A model generated the notes under the pieces. That model did not search any database. It worked only from the letters and a program-made list of their open reading frames with translations, and was not told the DNA's origin. Positions 15,141-25,047 of a stretch of DNA of 64,000 nt are shown here, piece after piece (the stretch's first letter is position 1; the number at the start of each line of letters is the position of its first letter). Location of the stretch: contig NZ_QGGR01000004.1 of NCBI RefSeq assembly GCF_003148685.1, forward strand, positions 124,001 to 188,000. The letters are read 5' to 3'. The translations under genes and the position numbers were made by a program. Origin of the DNA: Actinoplanes xinjiangensis (GTDB lineage: Bacteria; Actinomycetota; Actinomycetes; Mycobacteriales; Micromonosporaceae).

Positions 15141-18100
15141 TCGTTTCTCCCCATCTGCTCCGCAACCGTGATCAGGGCGTCGGCCGTCTCGGCCTGGGCC
15201 TTTGCCGTGCCCATTCGCTCGGCTATCGACGACTCCCGGGCCAAGTGTTCGTCAAGCAGCGCTTCCAGGTCCCTGGCCCGCTGTTCGAGGTAGGCGAGGT
15301 GGCCGCCCCACTGCTCGTCACGCAGGATCATGTCGACGATCTGCGCGGCTATCTCGTCGATCTCCTGCGACGCTGATTCCTGCTGCTTCTGGTGCTGGTC
15401 GGCCTTCTTCGCGTCGGTGGCCATCTCCGCGATGTCCACCGCAGAGGCGATGACCCCTAAGACAAGGCCCACCCGGGCGACGTTGGCGCTTCCCTTGACC
15501 GCGCCCCACGGCTTGAACTTGTAGTTGAACTGCTTCAGGAGCGTGTAGAACGCGTCCCGGTGACCGAGCGCCTTCGCCAGCGGCGCCACGGCACCGGCGA
15601 CACTGCCGGCGCCCGAGGCCACATCTTCGTACCAGGCGGTTCCTCGAGCCTCGAACTCCGCCACCAGCTCGGGCGCCACCTGCAACTCGGCAGCCGCCAT
15701 CTCGCGCCCGATCATCGAGATGTAGTCGCCGTGCCACTCGTCCAACCGGCGGGACGAGTCCTCGCGGTAACGCTCGAGGTCGGCCTCGAACTGCGGACTC
15801 TTCCACCACGACTCTACGAGTTCGGTCAGCTTCCCGGCGTCCTTGCGGTCCAGCTCGGCGACCGCGGACCTTGCCTGCACCGCGTGCCGGTCCACCATGC
15901 GACGGGCTTCCTCACGCAGCGTGCTCTCGACGAGCATGCCGTCGCGCACGGCGTCCCGGAGGCCGGCGATCACCGGTTCCAGGCGACTCAGCTCCTCCGC
16001 ACCGCCGCCGAGTACCCGGCGCAGTGTGAATCGGTAACGCTTGAGGGCGGTGACCGCTGCGTCGAGGGCAGCCGACGATGCCGCTTCGGCCAACTGCTCG
16101 TCGGAGAGGCCGAACAGCGCGCTGGTCAGCGCGGCCACGCCGTCCCACAGCCGATGCTCGTCGAAGTCCGCGGGCTCGGCCGTCACCGCCCCGCCGACCA
16201 AGCCGTACGGATCCCCGGACAGGCAGTGAATCCGGTCCGGGCTCACCTCGGTGGAGCGAGCGACGAGAGCGACGCGCAACTCCTCGCATTTGCCTGCTTG
16301 CAGACTGATGAAGCGCTCCGGGGCTGCCAGGGGATCGGCGCCCATCTCATCGCATCGATTGATCAGGAACACCGTCCGCGTGCCCTTGGCCGCGGCCGTC
16401 TGCGTGCCGCGCAGCAGCTCCTCCAGTTTCGAGGTGTCGCCGACCAACAGGTTGATGTGGACCACCACGAGGACCAGAGCGGCCTCAGTGATCGCCTCGA
16501 CCGCGATGGCGTCGTGCTCGACGTGCTCACTCTGCAGGCCCGGCGTGTCCACGAGATCGAACCGGGGAAACCTGTAGTAGCTCGCGGCCGTGGTCGCCGG
16601 CAGCGCCCGGGTGTCGAATGCGGCGCTCGGTCGCCGCCCGCCGTCCACCAGGATCCGGTGCACCAGCGACGACTTCCCCGAGCTGTAGTCGCCCAGCACA
16701 GCGAATGCCGGCCGGGCCCGGTTCACCCGCCAGAAGGTCCCCACGACGTCGGTCAGGCCCGGGTCACGCCGGGCAGCCTCCTCCAGGTCGTGACGCCATG
16801 AGTAGATCGCCGCCGGCGACGGTGCCCGCCATGCCGCGTCCACCGCGTCGGCTAGCCGCGTACGGTCCGCCTCCTGCCGAATCGCGTACGCCTCACGCAC
16901 CACTTCGGCGATCTGCGCCGGCCGGTGGCCGATCTCGGACTCCAGCCAGTCCTCGCCCAGCAGCACCTGGGTCACCTCGGCCGGCGTCGCTCCGATCCGG
17001 TGCTGAGCCCGCCGCAGGACATCGGTCGCCAACGGTGCCGGACGGATCGCCTCGGCGTATGTCCGCAGGCTGTTGAGCAGCCCAGTAATTCGAGCACACG
17101 CCATCCGGAGCTCGATCGCGGCGCTCAGCGACTCGACGACCACCGGCGCCAGCGCGGTCCACGCCGCCCGGCGGCTCTCCTGGACGAGGGCATCCTCCTT
17201 GTCGGCGAATGTCCGGTCCACCGCCCGATGGCCCTCGGCGATGGCGTCGGCCTTCGCCTTCCGGGTCTGCTCTGCACCCTGCCGGCTCGCCCTCTTGCCG
17301 AGGTACTGCCCAACCTGCGTGACGATGCCGATGCCGGCGACTGTGGTGGCGAGTACCCATCCCGCAGGGTTCCAGATCAGCGGCAGCGCGAGGGCGCCGA
17401 GACTCGCCGCGATGCTCCCGCTCCGGGCAGCGGTACCCGCCATGCTGCCGCCCTTGTCACCGGAAATCGTCGCGGCGTGCACTGCGGTTGGCCCGTTTGC
17501 AGCGAGTCCGTGATCCACCGCGATCTCAAACTCACGCTGCAGAAAATCCTGCCGGCCGGCCCACACGGCCTGCACCGCGGTGGTCATGGCCTCTTGGTCG
17601 TACGCGGCCTCGCGGAACTCCTCCTTCCCGAATGCCTTGCGTTCGGCGAAGGCCCGCTGGATCGCGTCGTCCACGTTGACCTTGGCTTGGCGGTGACAGG
17701 CCGCGAGATACGAGGCGGCGAGATGCCGGACGAAGCGGTCCAGCGAACCCTTCGATGGCGAGGTGTAGGGACGACCCCGTGCCTGTTCGGACAGGTGGAC
17801 TAGGTCTCCGCTGAGCGTCGCGTCGTGCAGCCACTCGGCACGTTCGGTTTCGTCCGGGTAGCCCAGCACGGCGAATAGCGACTCGACCCGGCGCTCCAGC
17901 GCGTTAGCTTCCCCTTCGAGTTCGGCCGCCAGGCCCTCCAACTCGCCTATCCCGTGGCGGCACCGGGACCTGATGTCTTCGCGCAACGCCGCCAGCCGCA
18001 GGTCGGCCCCGCCCTCCGCGATCGCGGCGACGATGAGCTGCTCCAGCATGCGGAAGTTCGACCAACGATCCAGGTAGTCCGTACCGAAGGTCTCCCTCGC

Positions 18101-18877
18101 GTCCTGAAAGTCCTCCGGAAACGGGCCTCGGAACGGGGTCGCGGCGCGCGCGTACAGGGCCCTCTGGCTCTGGATCGCAACGACCGGGACGTCGAACAAC
18201 CCGATCCGGGCAAGCTGGGTGCGGATGTTATCGGCATGCTGGCGCACCGTTTCGGAAAGATGCCGGCGGCCGGATTCGCGGACCATCGCTGGGTGACGCC
18301 AACGCCCGTTACGGGAGTTGAGGACGGCCACCACCGGCTTCCCCCGGTCGAGAACCCAGTCGGCGATCTTCTCAAACTCCATCGCCTGCTGGGACTGACT
18401 GTCGAAGCACAACAGCACGATGTCGGCGATCTCGACAGCCGTACGGGCCCTGGCTTCCAGGACATCCCGGCTCTCGGAGGCACCCCAGCCGTTGATCCCG
18501 GGTGTGTCGAACAATCGGCAGTCCCGCCACTCGACATGACGTACCTCGGTGGTGAAATCGTTGTCACCGGGCGAGACGTACGCTCCGTCGAGTCGGCCGA
18601 ATATCGACAGCAAGGTGCTCTTCCCCGCGCCGGTTCGCCCGAAGAACGCAACGTTGAACGTGCCGAGCGAAGCCCGCTCACGATCGAGATGACGTCGCAA
18701 CTCCGCTGGAAACCCATGAACGAAGTCATGCAGCCGAGCGATAAAGCCCGGACCCCGTCCCTGGGTGAGGGCGGTGAGCAAGTCGTCCGTGATGTCGTCC
18801 AGGTGGATCAGTTCCATGCGTCCCTGCTCGACGGCCGATTGGACGGCCTCCTCGAACGACCTCTCCGCTGTCGTCAA
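15137..18877 (-). CDS. Two-headed dynamin-like GTPase (1246 aa)
   Basis: TTG 18877 gives 1246 aa; ATG 18817 is an alternative start. It has two complete G domains. Head 1 has P-loop GRTGAGKS (80-87), DTPG (124-127) and VLNSRNG. Head 2 has P-loop GDYSSGKS (729-736), DTPG (777-780) and LINRCDE. Between them lies a helical stalk with a hydrophobic hairpin (about 486-525, with ALPLIWNPAGWVLATTVAG) that fits a membrane-inserting paddle. The end is charged helices. Fused double dynamins resemble Bacillus DynA, which protects cells after phage infection and keeps membranes intact. It follows brxHI by 52 bp, so it is probably part of the BREX transcription unit. Confidence 0.87.
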   Translation of the reverse strand: MTTAERSFEEAVQSAVEQGRMELIHLDDITDDLLTALTQGRGPGFIARLHDFVHGFPAELRRHLDRERASLGTFNVAFFGRTGAGKSTLLSIFGRLDGAYVSPGDNDFTTEVRHVEWRDCRLFDTPGINGWGASESRDVLEARARTAVEIADIVLLCFDSQSQQAMEFEKIADWVLDRGKPVVAVLNSRNGRWRHPAMVRESGRRHLSETVRQHADNIRTQLARIGLFDVPVVAIQSQRALYARAATPFRGPFPEDFQDARETFGTDYLDRWSNFRMLEQLIVAAIAEGGADLRLAALREDIRSRCRHGIGELEGLAAELEGEANALERRVESLFAVLGYPDETERAEWLHDATLSGDLVHLSEQARGRPYTSPSKGSLDRFVRHLAASYLAACHRQAKVNVDDAIQRAFAERKAFGKEEFREAAYDQEAMTTAVQAVWAGRQDFLQREFEIAVDHGLAANGPTAVHAATISGDKGGSMAGTAARSGSIAASLGALALPLIWNPAGWVLATTVAGIGIVTQVGQYLGKRASRQGAEQTRKAKADAIAEGHRAVDRTFADKEDALVQESRRAAWTALAPVVVESLSAAIELRMACARITGLLNSLRTYAEAIRPAPLATDVLRRAQHRIGATPAEVTQVLLGEDWLESEIGHRPAQIAEVVREAYAIRQEADRTRLADAVDAAWRAPSPAAIYSWRHDLEEAARRDPGLTDVVGTFWRVNRARPAFAVLGDYSSGKSSLVHRILVDGGRRPSAAFDTRALPATTAASYYRFPRFDLVDTPGLQSEHVEHDAIAVEAITEAALVLVVVHINLLVGDTSKLEELLRGTQTAAAKGTRTVFLINRCDEMGADPLAAPERFISLQAGKCEELRVALVARSTEVSPDRIHCLSGDPYGLVGGAVTAEPADFDEHRLWDGVAALTSALFGLSDEQLAEAASSAALDAAVTALKRYRFTLRRVLGGGAEELSRLEPVIAGLRDAVRDGMLVESTLREEARRMVDRHAVQARSAVAELDRKDAGKLTELVESWWKSPQFEADLERYREDSSRRLDEWHGDYISMIGREMAAAELQVAPELVAEFEARGTAWYEDVASGAGSVAGAVAPLAKALGHRDAFYTLLKQFNYKFKPWGAVKGSANVARVGLVLGVIASAVDIAEMATDAKKADQHQKQQESASQEIDEIAAQIVDMILRDEQWGGHLAYLEQRARDLEALLDEHLARESSIAERMGTAKAQAETADALITVAEQMGRNE

Positions 18878-18929
18878 CGCATCATCACTTTCGCTGTCCG
18901 AGGGATCACTGCCCGAGGCGAAAATAGTT

Positions 18930-21035
18930 CTATTGCTTTACGAAACGTGCCGGCTCGGCCAGGACAGTGGCCGCGCCGTCCAAGTCGGCGAGCCTCGCGG
19001 CTAGCGTCGCGACCGCAAGCCGCTCGGGAAGAGCAGCACTGAACTTCAACCCGTCCAGTGCCCTCTTGTCCACGTCAGGAAGACAGAGACGGTCTCCTGC
19101 GTCCGCGGTCAAGGCACGCCACTCCGCGGGGGTCAGATCGCGACGCAGCCTCACCTGACAGTCATCGAAGCGCTGGGCGGGATCGATGACTTCGCCGAGG
19201 GTCGCGGCCAGCGTGGCGTTCGCGCGGAAGCCGGCCCATGTCCACCATCGCAGATCGCCCTGCCGGTCCTGAATTATGACGTTGCCGCCAGGATGGACAA
19301 GGTCGGCCTTCTCATCGCGTTCCTTGGCCAGCCGTGCAATGGCCCGCGCAGTGAGTCGGACCGGTGGATCACTGCCGAGCATTACTTCGCGGATGGCGCG
19401 CGTTAGTTCGAATCCCAAGCCCGCCCAGCCTCCGGTCGTCCACCGTGCGCGCCCACCACCGTCTGCCGGCTCGACGAAGCACCGGCGTCGCTGCCAGTCG
19501 ATGTAGGTCACCCGCCAACTGCGCCCGTTGAGCAGCAGTCGCCGGTCACCTTGAACCTCCTCGGTAAGGAGGCTGGGGTCAACCCGCCCCAAGTCGGCGC
19601 GCCCCAGCAGAACAGCGAACTCCGGAGGACCGGTGAACACAGCGGTCATGCCCATGAAGTGTCGGTATCCGAACCGTTTCTCCGCCTCCGGGCCGATGAA
19701 GAGAAGACCGCCGTCGCTCTCCAGATAGCCCTGACCGGAGAGGTAGCGGACGATGGGCTCGGCACCCTGGTCGAACGGGGCCAGACCGTTCCACCATTCC
19801 GCCCAGAGCCGATCACCGACGCGGTGTTCCTGCAAGCAGAGTGCAAGAACCTGCTGGGCGATGATGTGGCGTGGTTCCGGTGGGGGAACAACCGGTTCCA
19901 CCCATCCTCGGCCCCACAGCAGCAGCAGCGCCGCGGCCTTGGTGAGCGCCTCGCCGTCCCGGGTTAGGAAAAGACAGTTGCGCGTTGTGCCCGCTCTGCG
20001 CCCAGTGCGGCCGAGACGTTGCAGGAATGACGCGACCGTCGTCGGGGCGTCGATCTGGATGACTCGGTCCAGGTCTCCGACGTCGATGCCGAGTTCCAGG
20101 GTGCTGGTCGACACGATCACGCAGTCACGGGCCTCAGCGAAGGCTTGCTCCGATCGCCGGCGTTCGTCCGCGGACAGCGACGCGTGCGAAAGGAAGGTCG
20201 TGACGCCGCGTTCCCTCAGCATCTGGCCAAGCTCCTCGACCGTCTGTCGCGACTCGCAGAACACCAGCCGCTTCTCTCCGCCGTGCAATGTCGCGATCAC
20301 CTTGGCGGCGTTCTGCAGCGACCCGACGTAGTCGAGTTCGATGTGCCCCGGAGGCGGTCCGGAGGCGGCCACCGTCTGTTCGGGAGCGATGATCCGGCTT
20401 GGCCGTGCATCTCGTCCCGATCCCTGAAGCCATGTCAGCAATTCGTCTGGGTTTCCCACCGTCGCCGACAGTCCGACTCGTTGGATGGGCCGTCCCAGCA
20501 GGTGGGTGAGCCGTTCGAGGACTGCCAGCAGGTGCCAGCCCCGGTCGTCACCCGCGAAGGCGTGCACCTCATCGACCACGACCGCACGCAGGCCGGTGAA
20601 GAACGACCGATGGTCGACGTTCTGGCTGACCAACATCGCTTCGAGTGATTCCGGCGTGGTCAGTAGTACGTCCGGTCGGGCGGCAAGGATGGCTTTGCGG
20701 CGAGGCGCGGTGATGTCTCCGTGCCACACCGCCGCTCGGCGTCCGAGCCATTCGGTGTAACGCTCCAGCCGCGGCACAAGGTTGTTCAACAGTGCCTTGA
20801 GGGGGCAGACATACAGGATTGACGTGCCGGTCCACCGCTCGTTGGCCATTCGTGAGAGCAGGGGAAACATCGCTGCTTCCGTCTTGCCGCCGGCGGTGGG
20901 CGCCAGTACGAGCGCGTCGTCGCCGGTGAGCAGCGGCGTTACCGCCGCACGCTGCATCGGTCGCAGGTCGGTCCAGCCGAGTGTGTTGACGATGTGGTGG
21001 AGCAGGACCGGGTGGAGCTGGTCGGCTTCGGTCAC
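18930..21035 (-). CDS. brxHI: BREX type 2 helicase BrxHI (Lhr-like)
   Basis: 701 aa from a GTG at 21035 that overlaps the brxD stop (GTGA). Superfamily 2 helicase motifs are clear: Q-like RPMQRAAV, Walker A PTAGGKT (46-52), TTPES, DEVH (155-158), SAT, and the C-terminal helicase domain with LGIDVGDLDRVIQID and QRLGRTGR. The C-terminal part resembles Lhr-type helicases. BrxHI is one of the two genes that set type 2 BREX apart. Length and position after brxD match the family. Confidence 0.92.
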   Translation of the reverse strand: MTEADQLHPVLLHHIVNTLGWTDLRPMQRAAVTPLLTGDDALVLAPTAGGKTEAAMFPLLSRMANERWTGTSILYVCPLKALLNNLVPRLERYTEWLGRRAAVWHGDITAPRRKAILAARPDVLLTTPESLEAMLVSQNVDHRSFFTGLRAVVVDEVHAFAGDDRGWHLLAVLERLTHLLGRPIQRVGLSATVGNPDELLTWLQGSGRDARPSRIIAPEQTVAASGPPPGHIELDYVGSLQNAAKVIATLHGGEKRLVFCESRQTVEELGQMLRERGVTTFLSHASLSADERRRSEQAFAEARDCVIVSTSTLELGIDVGDLDRVIQIDAPTTVASFLQRLGRTGRRAGTTRNCLFLTRDGEALTKAAALLLLWGRGWVEPVVPPPEPRHIIAQQVLALCLQEHRVGDRLWAEWWNGLAPFDQGAEPIVRYLSGQGYLESDGGLLFIGPEAEKRFGYRHFMGMTAVFTGPPEFAVLLGRADLGRVDPSLLTEEVQGDRRLLLNGRSWRVTYIDWQRRRCFVEPADGGGRARWTTGGWAGLGFELTRAIREVMLGSDPPVRLTARAIARLAKERDEKADLVHPGGNVIIQDRQGDLRWWTWAGFRANATLAATLGEVIDPAQRFDDCQVRLRRDLTPAEWRALTADAGDRLCLPDVDKRALDGLKFSAALPERLAVATLAARLADLDGAATVLAEPARFVKQ

Positions 21036-22309
21036 GGCAGGTCCAGGGCTACCTCGTCCGCGCTGGCGGCGTTGCGCTCAATATCCGTCATCTCCGCAGC
21101 GTTGAGCAGAACGGAGTAGTGCAGCCGCGGGTCGAAGTCGGGGAACTGGTCCACCCGATCCAATACATCGCCGATCAGCTTTTTCAGGAATAAGCGGGGC
21201 GCAACGCCCACCTTGCCCCCGAGCCGTCCTGCCACCGCCAGAGCAAGGTCACCGATGTAGTCGTCATCCACCTGATTCGTGATCCGGGTGGGATCGGAGA
21301 CATCGCTGGCGTAGATGTCGCGGACCCTGACACCGACCTCGCGCAACGCCTCGCGGGTAAACCCCACAAGGCGAATCTGCACGGCTCGTGGGTTGTCGAA
21401 TCGCGCGTCGGTGGTGAAGTCAGTGGCGAGCCGCTGAGCCAGCGGCGCGAGCCGCTGCACCCCCTGTGTGCCCTCGAAGAATGCCGGCGTCCCGGTGATC
21501 AACAGGTAGAGGCCGGGAAACCGGCCCGAGTCCACTTCGTCGATCAACTGGCGGAGCGAGTTCAGTGCTTTGTCGCGTACGTCCGAGCGAGCGCGCTGCA
21601 GCGTTTCCACTTCGTCCAGGATGAGCAGCAGGCCAGGGTGGCCGCTGTCGCGCAGCACGGTGAGGAGGCCCTGCAGGAAGCCGAACGCACCGAAGTGATC
21701 GAGGTCGCCACGTACTCCTGCACCTCTGCGGACGGCAGCGGCGACATGCGGCTGACCGCCGAGCCAGGCGACAAGGCCTTCCGCGATGGTGCTGTCACCT
21801 GCCTGTGTGGCACGCCGGTAGGCCCGTAACGCGGCGGCAAAGGCCGGTGTGGTCTGCGAAACCGCGGCCAAGCGGCGTTCGAGAACCGCATCGATGTCCT
21901 CACCGGCCTCCTGCTCGAGGCCGAAGAGCCAGGCATCCAAAACGGGCCGCAGGGCCGACGGCGGGAATTCGGCGGTCTGCAGGGACTCACAGATGCGCCG
22001 ATATACGGTCTCCAACCGGTGCAGCGGCGTCTCGGTCTCCGAGATCTGTACCTCAGCTACCGCCATTCCTCGCTGTTTGGCCAGCTCACCGAGCCAGCGG
22101 GCGAAGAACGTCTTGCCGGACCCGTACTCTCCTCGGACGGCTTTGAAGACGGCTGCGCCGCCGGTCACACCGTCGAGTTCCGCCTCCATGGTGGCGGCGA
22201 AGCGGTCCAGCCCTACAGCGAGAACGTCCAGGCCGTTGTGTGGGACGGTTCCTCGCCGTAGCGCATTGACGACCTCCCGACGCCGGCGAGGGCTCAATGG
22301 CGTGGTCAC
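21032..22309 (-). CDS. brxD: BREX type 2 ATPase BrxD
   Basis: 425 aa from GTG 22309 (GGAG upstream). The start overlaps the pglZ stop (GTGA); the longer open frame upstream is antisense-like noise inside pglZ. It has an ORC/Cdc6-like AAA+ fold: Walker A RGEYGSGKT (about 59-67), Walker B LLLILDEVETLQ and a sensor LLITGTPAFF. A C-terminal winged-helix-like region follows. BrxD is the ATP-binding protein of type 2 BREX, here between pglZ and brxHI as in the canonical order. Confidence 0.9.
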   Translation of the reverse strand: MTTPLSPRRRREVVNALRRGTVPHNGLDVLAVGLDRFAATMEAELDGVTGGAAVFKAVRGEYGSGKTFFARWLGELAKQRGMAVAEVQISETETPLHRLETVYRRICESLQTAEFPPSALRPVLDAWLFGLEQEAGEDIDAVLERRLAAVSQTTPAFAAALRAYRRATQAGDSTIAEGLVAWLGGQPHVAAAVRRGAGVRGDLDHFGAFGFLQGLLTVLRDSGHPGLLLILDEVETLQRARSDVRDKALNSLRQLIDEVDSGRFPGLYLLITGTPAFFEGTQGVQRLAPLAQRLATDFTTDARFDNPRAVQIRLVGFTREALREVGVRVRDIYASDVSDPTRITNQVDDDYIGDLALAVAGRLGGKVGVAPRLFLKKLIGDVLDRVDQFPDFDPRLHYSVLLNAAEMTDIERNAASADEVALDLP

Positions 22310-25047
22310 GGCCGCACTCCGAACTGATCGGCGAGCAGTTCGACGTCGAGCACGACTGTGGCGCCGTCCGGATCGCGGCTGAGTACCGGGTACTGCTCGA
22401 CGTTGAGTAGGCGTTGCACCTGCGGAAGTGCACCACCCAATTGAACGGTCGCCACGCCGAGCGCGGCTGCGGCAGACTCTGGATCGAGCCGGTGTGCCGG
22501 AGCTTCCAGCAGCGCGTCGAGCAGCCGCCGCACCTGGCCGTCGCTGATCGCCAATCGTGCCGAGCGCTTGCGCTGGTCCCGGTATGCCGCGCTGGCGAGC
22601 ACCGCCTCGCCCCGGGTACCCGACGGGACCGGTTCGTCCGGGGCATCGAAGAGAGTCGGCGCCGACCGGTCTTCCTTGGCCGGTCGAACGGGGAGATGCA
22701 CGGGAGCGGTCGAGGGGTGTTTGCTCGGAGCCGACGATTGTGCGCTCCGCCACCAACTGGGCGATTGCGGGGGTGCCAACCGCCAGCCGGACGGCGCTTC
22801 GCCGGGAGCCAGAACGCTGATCGGCACGACGACCTCAGCGGGGGAGGCACCGCCGTGGTAGCCGGCCTTGAGCGGTCCGTATCGCAGTCGCTCGTTGACA
22901 GCGAGAATCGCGTCGCCGTTGTGCAACAGCACTCGGGGGCCGTTCACCCGTACCTCATCAGATGTCGGGGACGGTCCTCCGGCCGCCGGACGTGAGCGGT
23001 TGCTGGAGGTTCCCTCTGCCGGCTGCTGTCGTCCTTGGCGTCGCTCCACGATGTGACCGTGGTCGGAGGTGAGGACTACCACTCGCCCTGCGCGACGAGC
23101 CCGTTCCATCAGCGGCCGCAGATGCTTGACCGTGTCGGCGGTCCAGGCGGTACCTCCCGGATCGGACCGGTCCAAAGAGTCGTCGATGGTGTTGAGGACG
23201 CAGGCGACGAGTGCGATGTCGGTGTCGTCGACCGCCGCGGCGACGTCCAGGGCCAACGCATACCCGTCCGGGCTGGTGTCGAGGTTCAGCTTGTGGAAAA
23301 GCTCCGCACGGAGGCCGTGCGATTTGGCGAGGGTGCGGAGGCCTCGCTGTTCGGTGTTCCTCTGGCCGACCGTCAATGTGCCGGAGAGAAGGCTGGCACG
23401 GCTCACCTCGGTCAGCGACGGTAGTACGGCAAGCGCGGCGAGCCGTCGTTCGTTCTCCCCGTCCGGCAGGCATTCGAGCCAGGTGTCATAGCGTCGGACG
23501 AGGTCGTCGACCACTTCGGTGGCGACGGCCTGGCTCATCCCGTCGGCGATCACCAGCAGCACAGGCTGGCGCTTGGCCAGTGGCAGCACGGTCGTCGCTA
23601 CCACGTCTTCCAGATGGATCAGGCCGGCGGGCGCCGGGCCCGAATGCCGGGCCAGTGCCTGACCGAACAGCTGATCGTGGACGTCTCGTCGTAGGCGTGC
23701 CGCCTCCAGCACCGCCCGCAATCCTTGCGCCAGCGCCTCGTCATCGACGCCGGTCCACGCGGCGGCGATCGCGCGGTCAGCCCAGGCGCCGTGGTCCCGG
23801 TGCCGTGTCGTCAGTGCACCGAGGTCGGTGGACGTTTCGGAACCGTGCGCCAGCCACCTCGCCAGACGCACTCCGGCGATCGCCCGAGGCACTCGCACCT
23901 CATCGGCGTGGCGAGCCAACGCATGCTCCTCGACGCCTGCGCGGGCCGCCTCTACCTCCGGCAGCACCTCGACATCCACCAGGACCGCGTCGGGGCCTTC
24001 GGTGCCGGCCCTGGTCACCGCCCGGGCCGTGCACCGCCGAAGTGTCTCCCCCAGTTCGGCGAGACGTGCGGTCAGACCGCGGCGCAGCACACCCGACTCA
24101 CCGGCATGGGATATCGCTTCCACCGCGTCCAGCAGCGTCTCCGCCCGAGCCAGAACCCGGGCGGTGGCTTCCTGATCTACCGTGATCACCTCACGGACAA
24201 CCGCTTCGGCCTCGGCAGACCAGGAGGCGATCACGTGATCGGGCAGCGGCACACCGGTCTCCCTGCCGAAGAGGGCTCGCGGCCCAGAACCACCCGGTGT
24301 CGCGAGCACCGGCCGGGCAACCAGACCCAGCGGTACGACATCGGCGGCGCGCCCGCAACGCAGCAGGGCCGCCACGGCTGGGCCAGCCGTACCGCACCGT
24401 TCGGCGACCCAGGTCAGTACCTCGTCGACCAGCGCTTCGACGGTGAGCGCCCGCAGGTCCGTCAAGGCGGTAGCGGCTTCGCCGCGGGTGGTCCACCGCA
24501 ACACTGAGGCCAGGTCCAACGGCTCAGTCAGGCTGCCGAGACCCAGCCTGCTTGCCGCGACAGACGCCAATGCGTGGTCACGAGTCAGCAGTGCCGCCCG
24601 TGCGGGTGGCCATCCTTCGGGTGGTCTCGCGCTGAGCAGGCCGAGCGCGAGGTCACGGTTGTCAGCGCGGGATACCAGACGGTGGTCGATCCTGGTCGCC
24701 TCGAACCGGTCCTGCACGGCGGCCCAGGGGTCCGGTCGCCGGGTGCGCTGCCACGTCAAGTGGGCGGTGATGCCCAGACCCAGCTCGTTGTCGTCGCGGT
24801 CGGTAAGCAGCACCAGCCATCGATCGGGTGCCCGTTCCAGCAGCGCCTCCCGCACCGCCAGGGTGGAGGGACAGCCGACGATCCGCACCGGCACACCGTC
24901 GTGCTCGAACTCAGCGGGTCCGTCCCAATCGGGTTTGGCGGACACGGCAAGAACTCCACCCCGGTACCGCTTGCGATGCGCTTCGTCTAGCAGCGCCCGC
25001 AACACCGGAAGGGTGGCCGCGGGTACGGTCACGGCTGTTCCCGCCAC
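22306..25047 (-). CDS. pglZ: BREX-2 phosphatase-domain protein PglZ
   Basis: 913 aa from GTG 25047, overlapping the pglY stop by 19 bp. The C-terminal half has the alkaline-phosphatase-like PglZ domain, with metal-binding motif VIADGMSQ (D502) and TSDHGHI (D662, H663, H665). The N-terminal half is a helical region specific to BREX-2 PglZ. PglZ is the hallmark of all BREX systems. It is needed for defence, and in Streptomyces coelicolor Pgl it counteracts toxicity of PglX. The tail (about 700-913) includes a Pro-rich linker and a winged-helix-like end. Confidence 0.94.
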   Translation of the reverse strand: MAGTAVTVPAATLPVLRALLDEAHRKRYRGGVLAVSAKPDWDGPAEFEHDGVPVRIVGCPSTLAVREALLERAPDRWLVLLTDRDDNELGLGITAHLTWQRTRRPDPWAAVQDRFEATRIDHRLVSRADNRDLALGLLSARPPEGWPPARAALLTRDHALASVAASRLGLGSLTEPLDLASVLRWTTRGEAATALTDLRALTVEALVDEVLTWVAERCGTAGPAVAALLRCGRAADVVPLGLVARPVLATPGGSGPRALFGRETGVPLPDHVIASWSAEAEAVVREVITVDQEATARVLARAETLLDAVEAISHAGESGVLRRGLTARLAELGETLRRCTARAVTRAGTEGPDAVLVDVEVLPEVEAARAGVEEHALARHADEVRVPRAIAGVRLARWLAHGSETSTDLGALTTRHRDHGAWADRAIAAAWTGVDDEALAQGLRAVLEAARLRRDVHDQLFGQALARHSGPAPAGLIHLEDVVATTVLPLAKRQPVLLVIADGMSQAVATEVVDDLVRRYDTWLECLPDGENERRLAALAVLPSLTEVSRASLLSGTLTVGQRNTEQRGLRTLAKSHGLRAELFHKLNLDTSPDGYALALDVAAAVDDTDIALVACVLNTIDDSLDRSDPGGTAWTADTVKHLRPLMERARRAGRVVVLTSDHGHIVERRQGRQQPAEGTSSNRSRPAAGGPSPTSDEVRVNGPRVLLHNGDAILAVNERLRYGPLKAGYHGGASPAEVVVPISVLAPGEAPSGWRLAPPQSPSWWRSAQSSAPSKHPSTAPVHLPVRPAKEDRSAPTLFDAPDEPVPSGTRGEAVLASAAYRDQRKRSARLAISDGQVRRLLDALLEAPAHRLDPESAAAALGVATVQLGGALPQVQRLLNVEQYPVLSRDPDGATVVLDVELLADQFGVRP

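Noticed and set aside
15560..16801. 413-aa plus-strand frame opposite the double dynamin
   Set aside because: Shadow frame; no RBS, no domain, and the minus strand carries conserved GTPase motifs.
21032..22756. N-terminal extension of brxD to 22756
   Set aside because: The extension lies inside pglZ and is Arg-rich; GTG 22309 has an RBS and a start-stop overlap.
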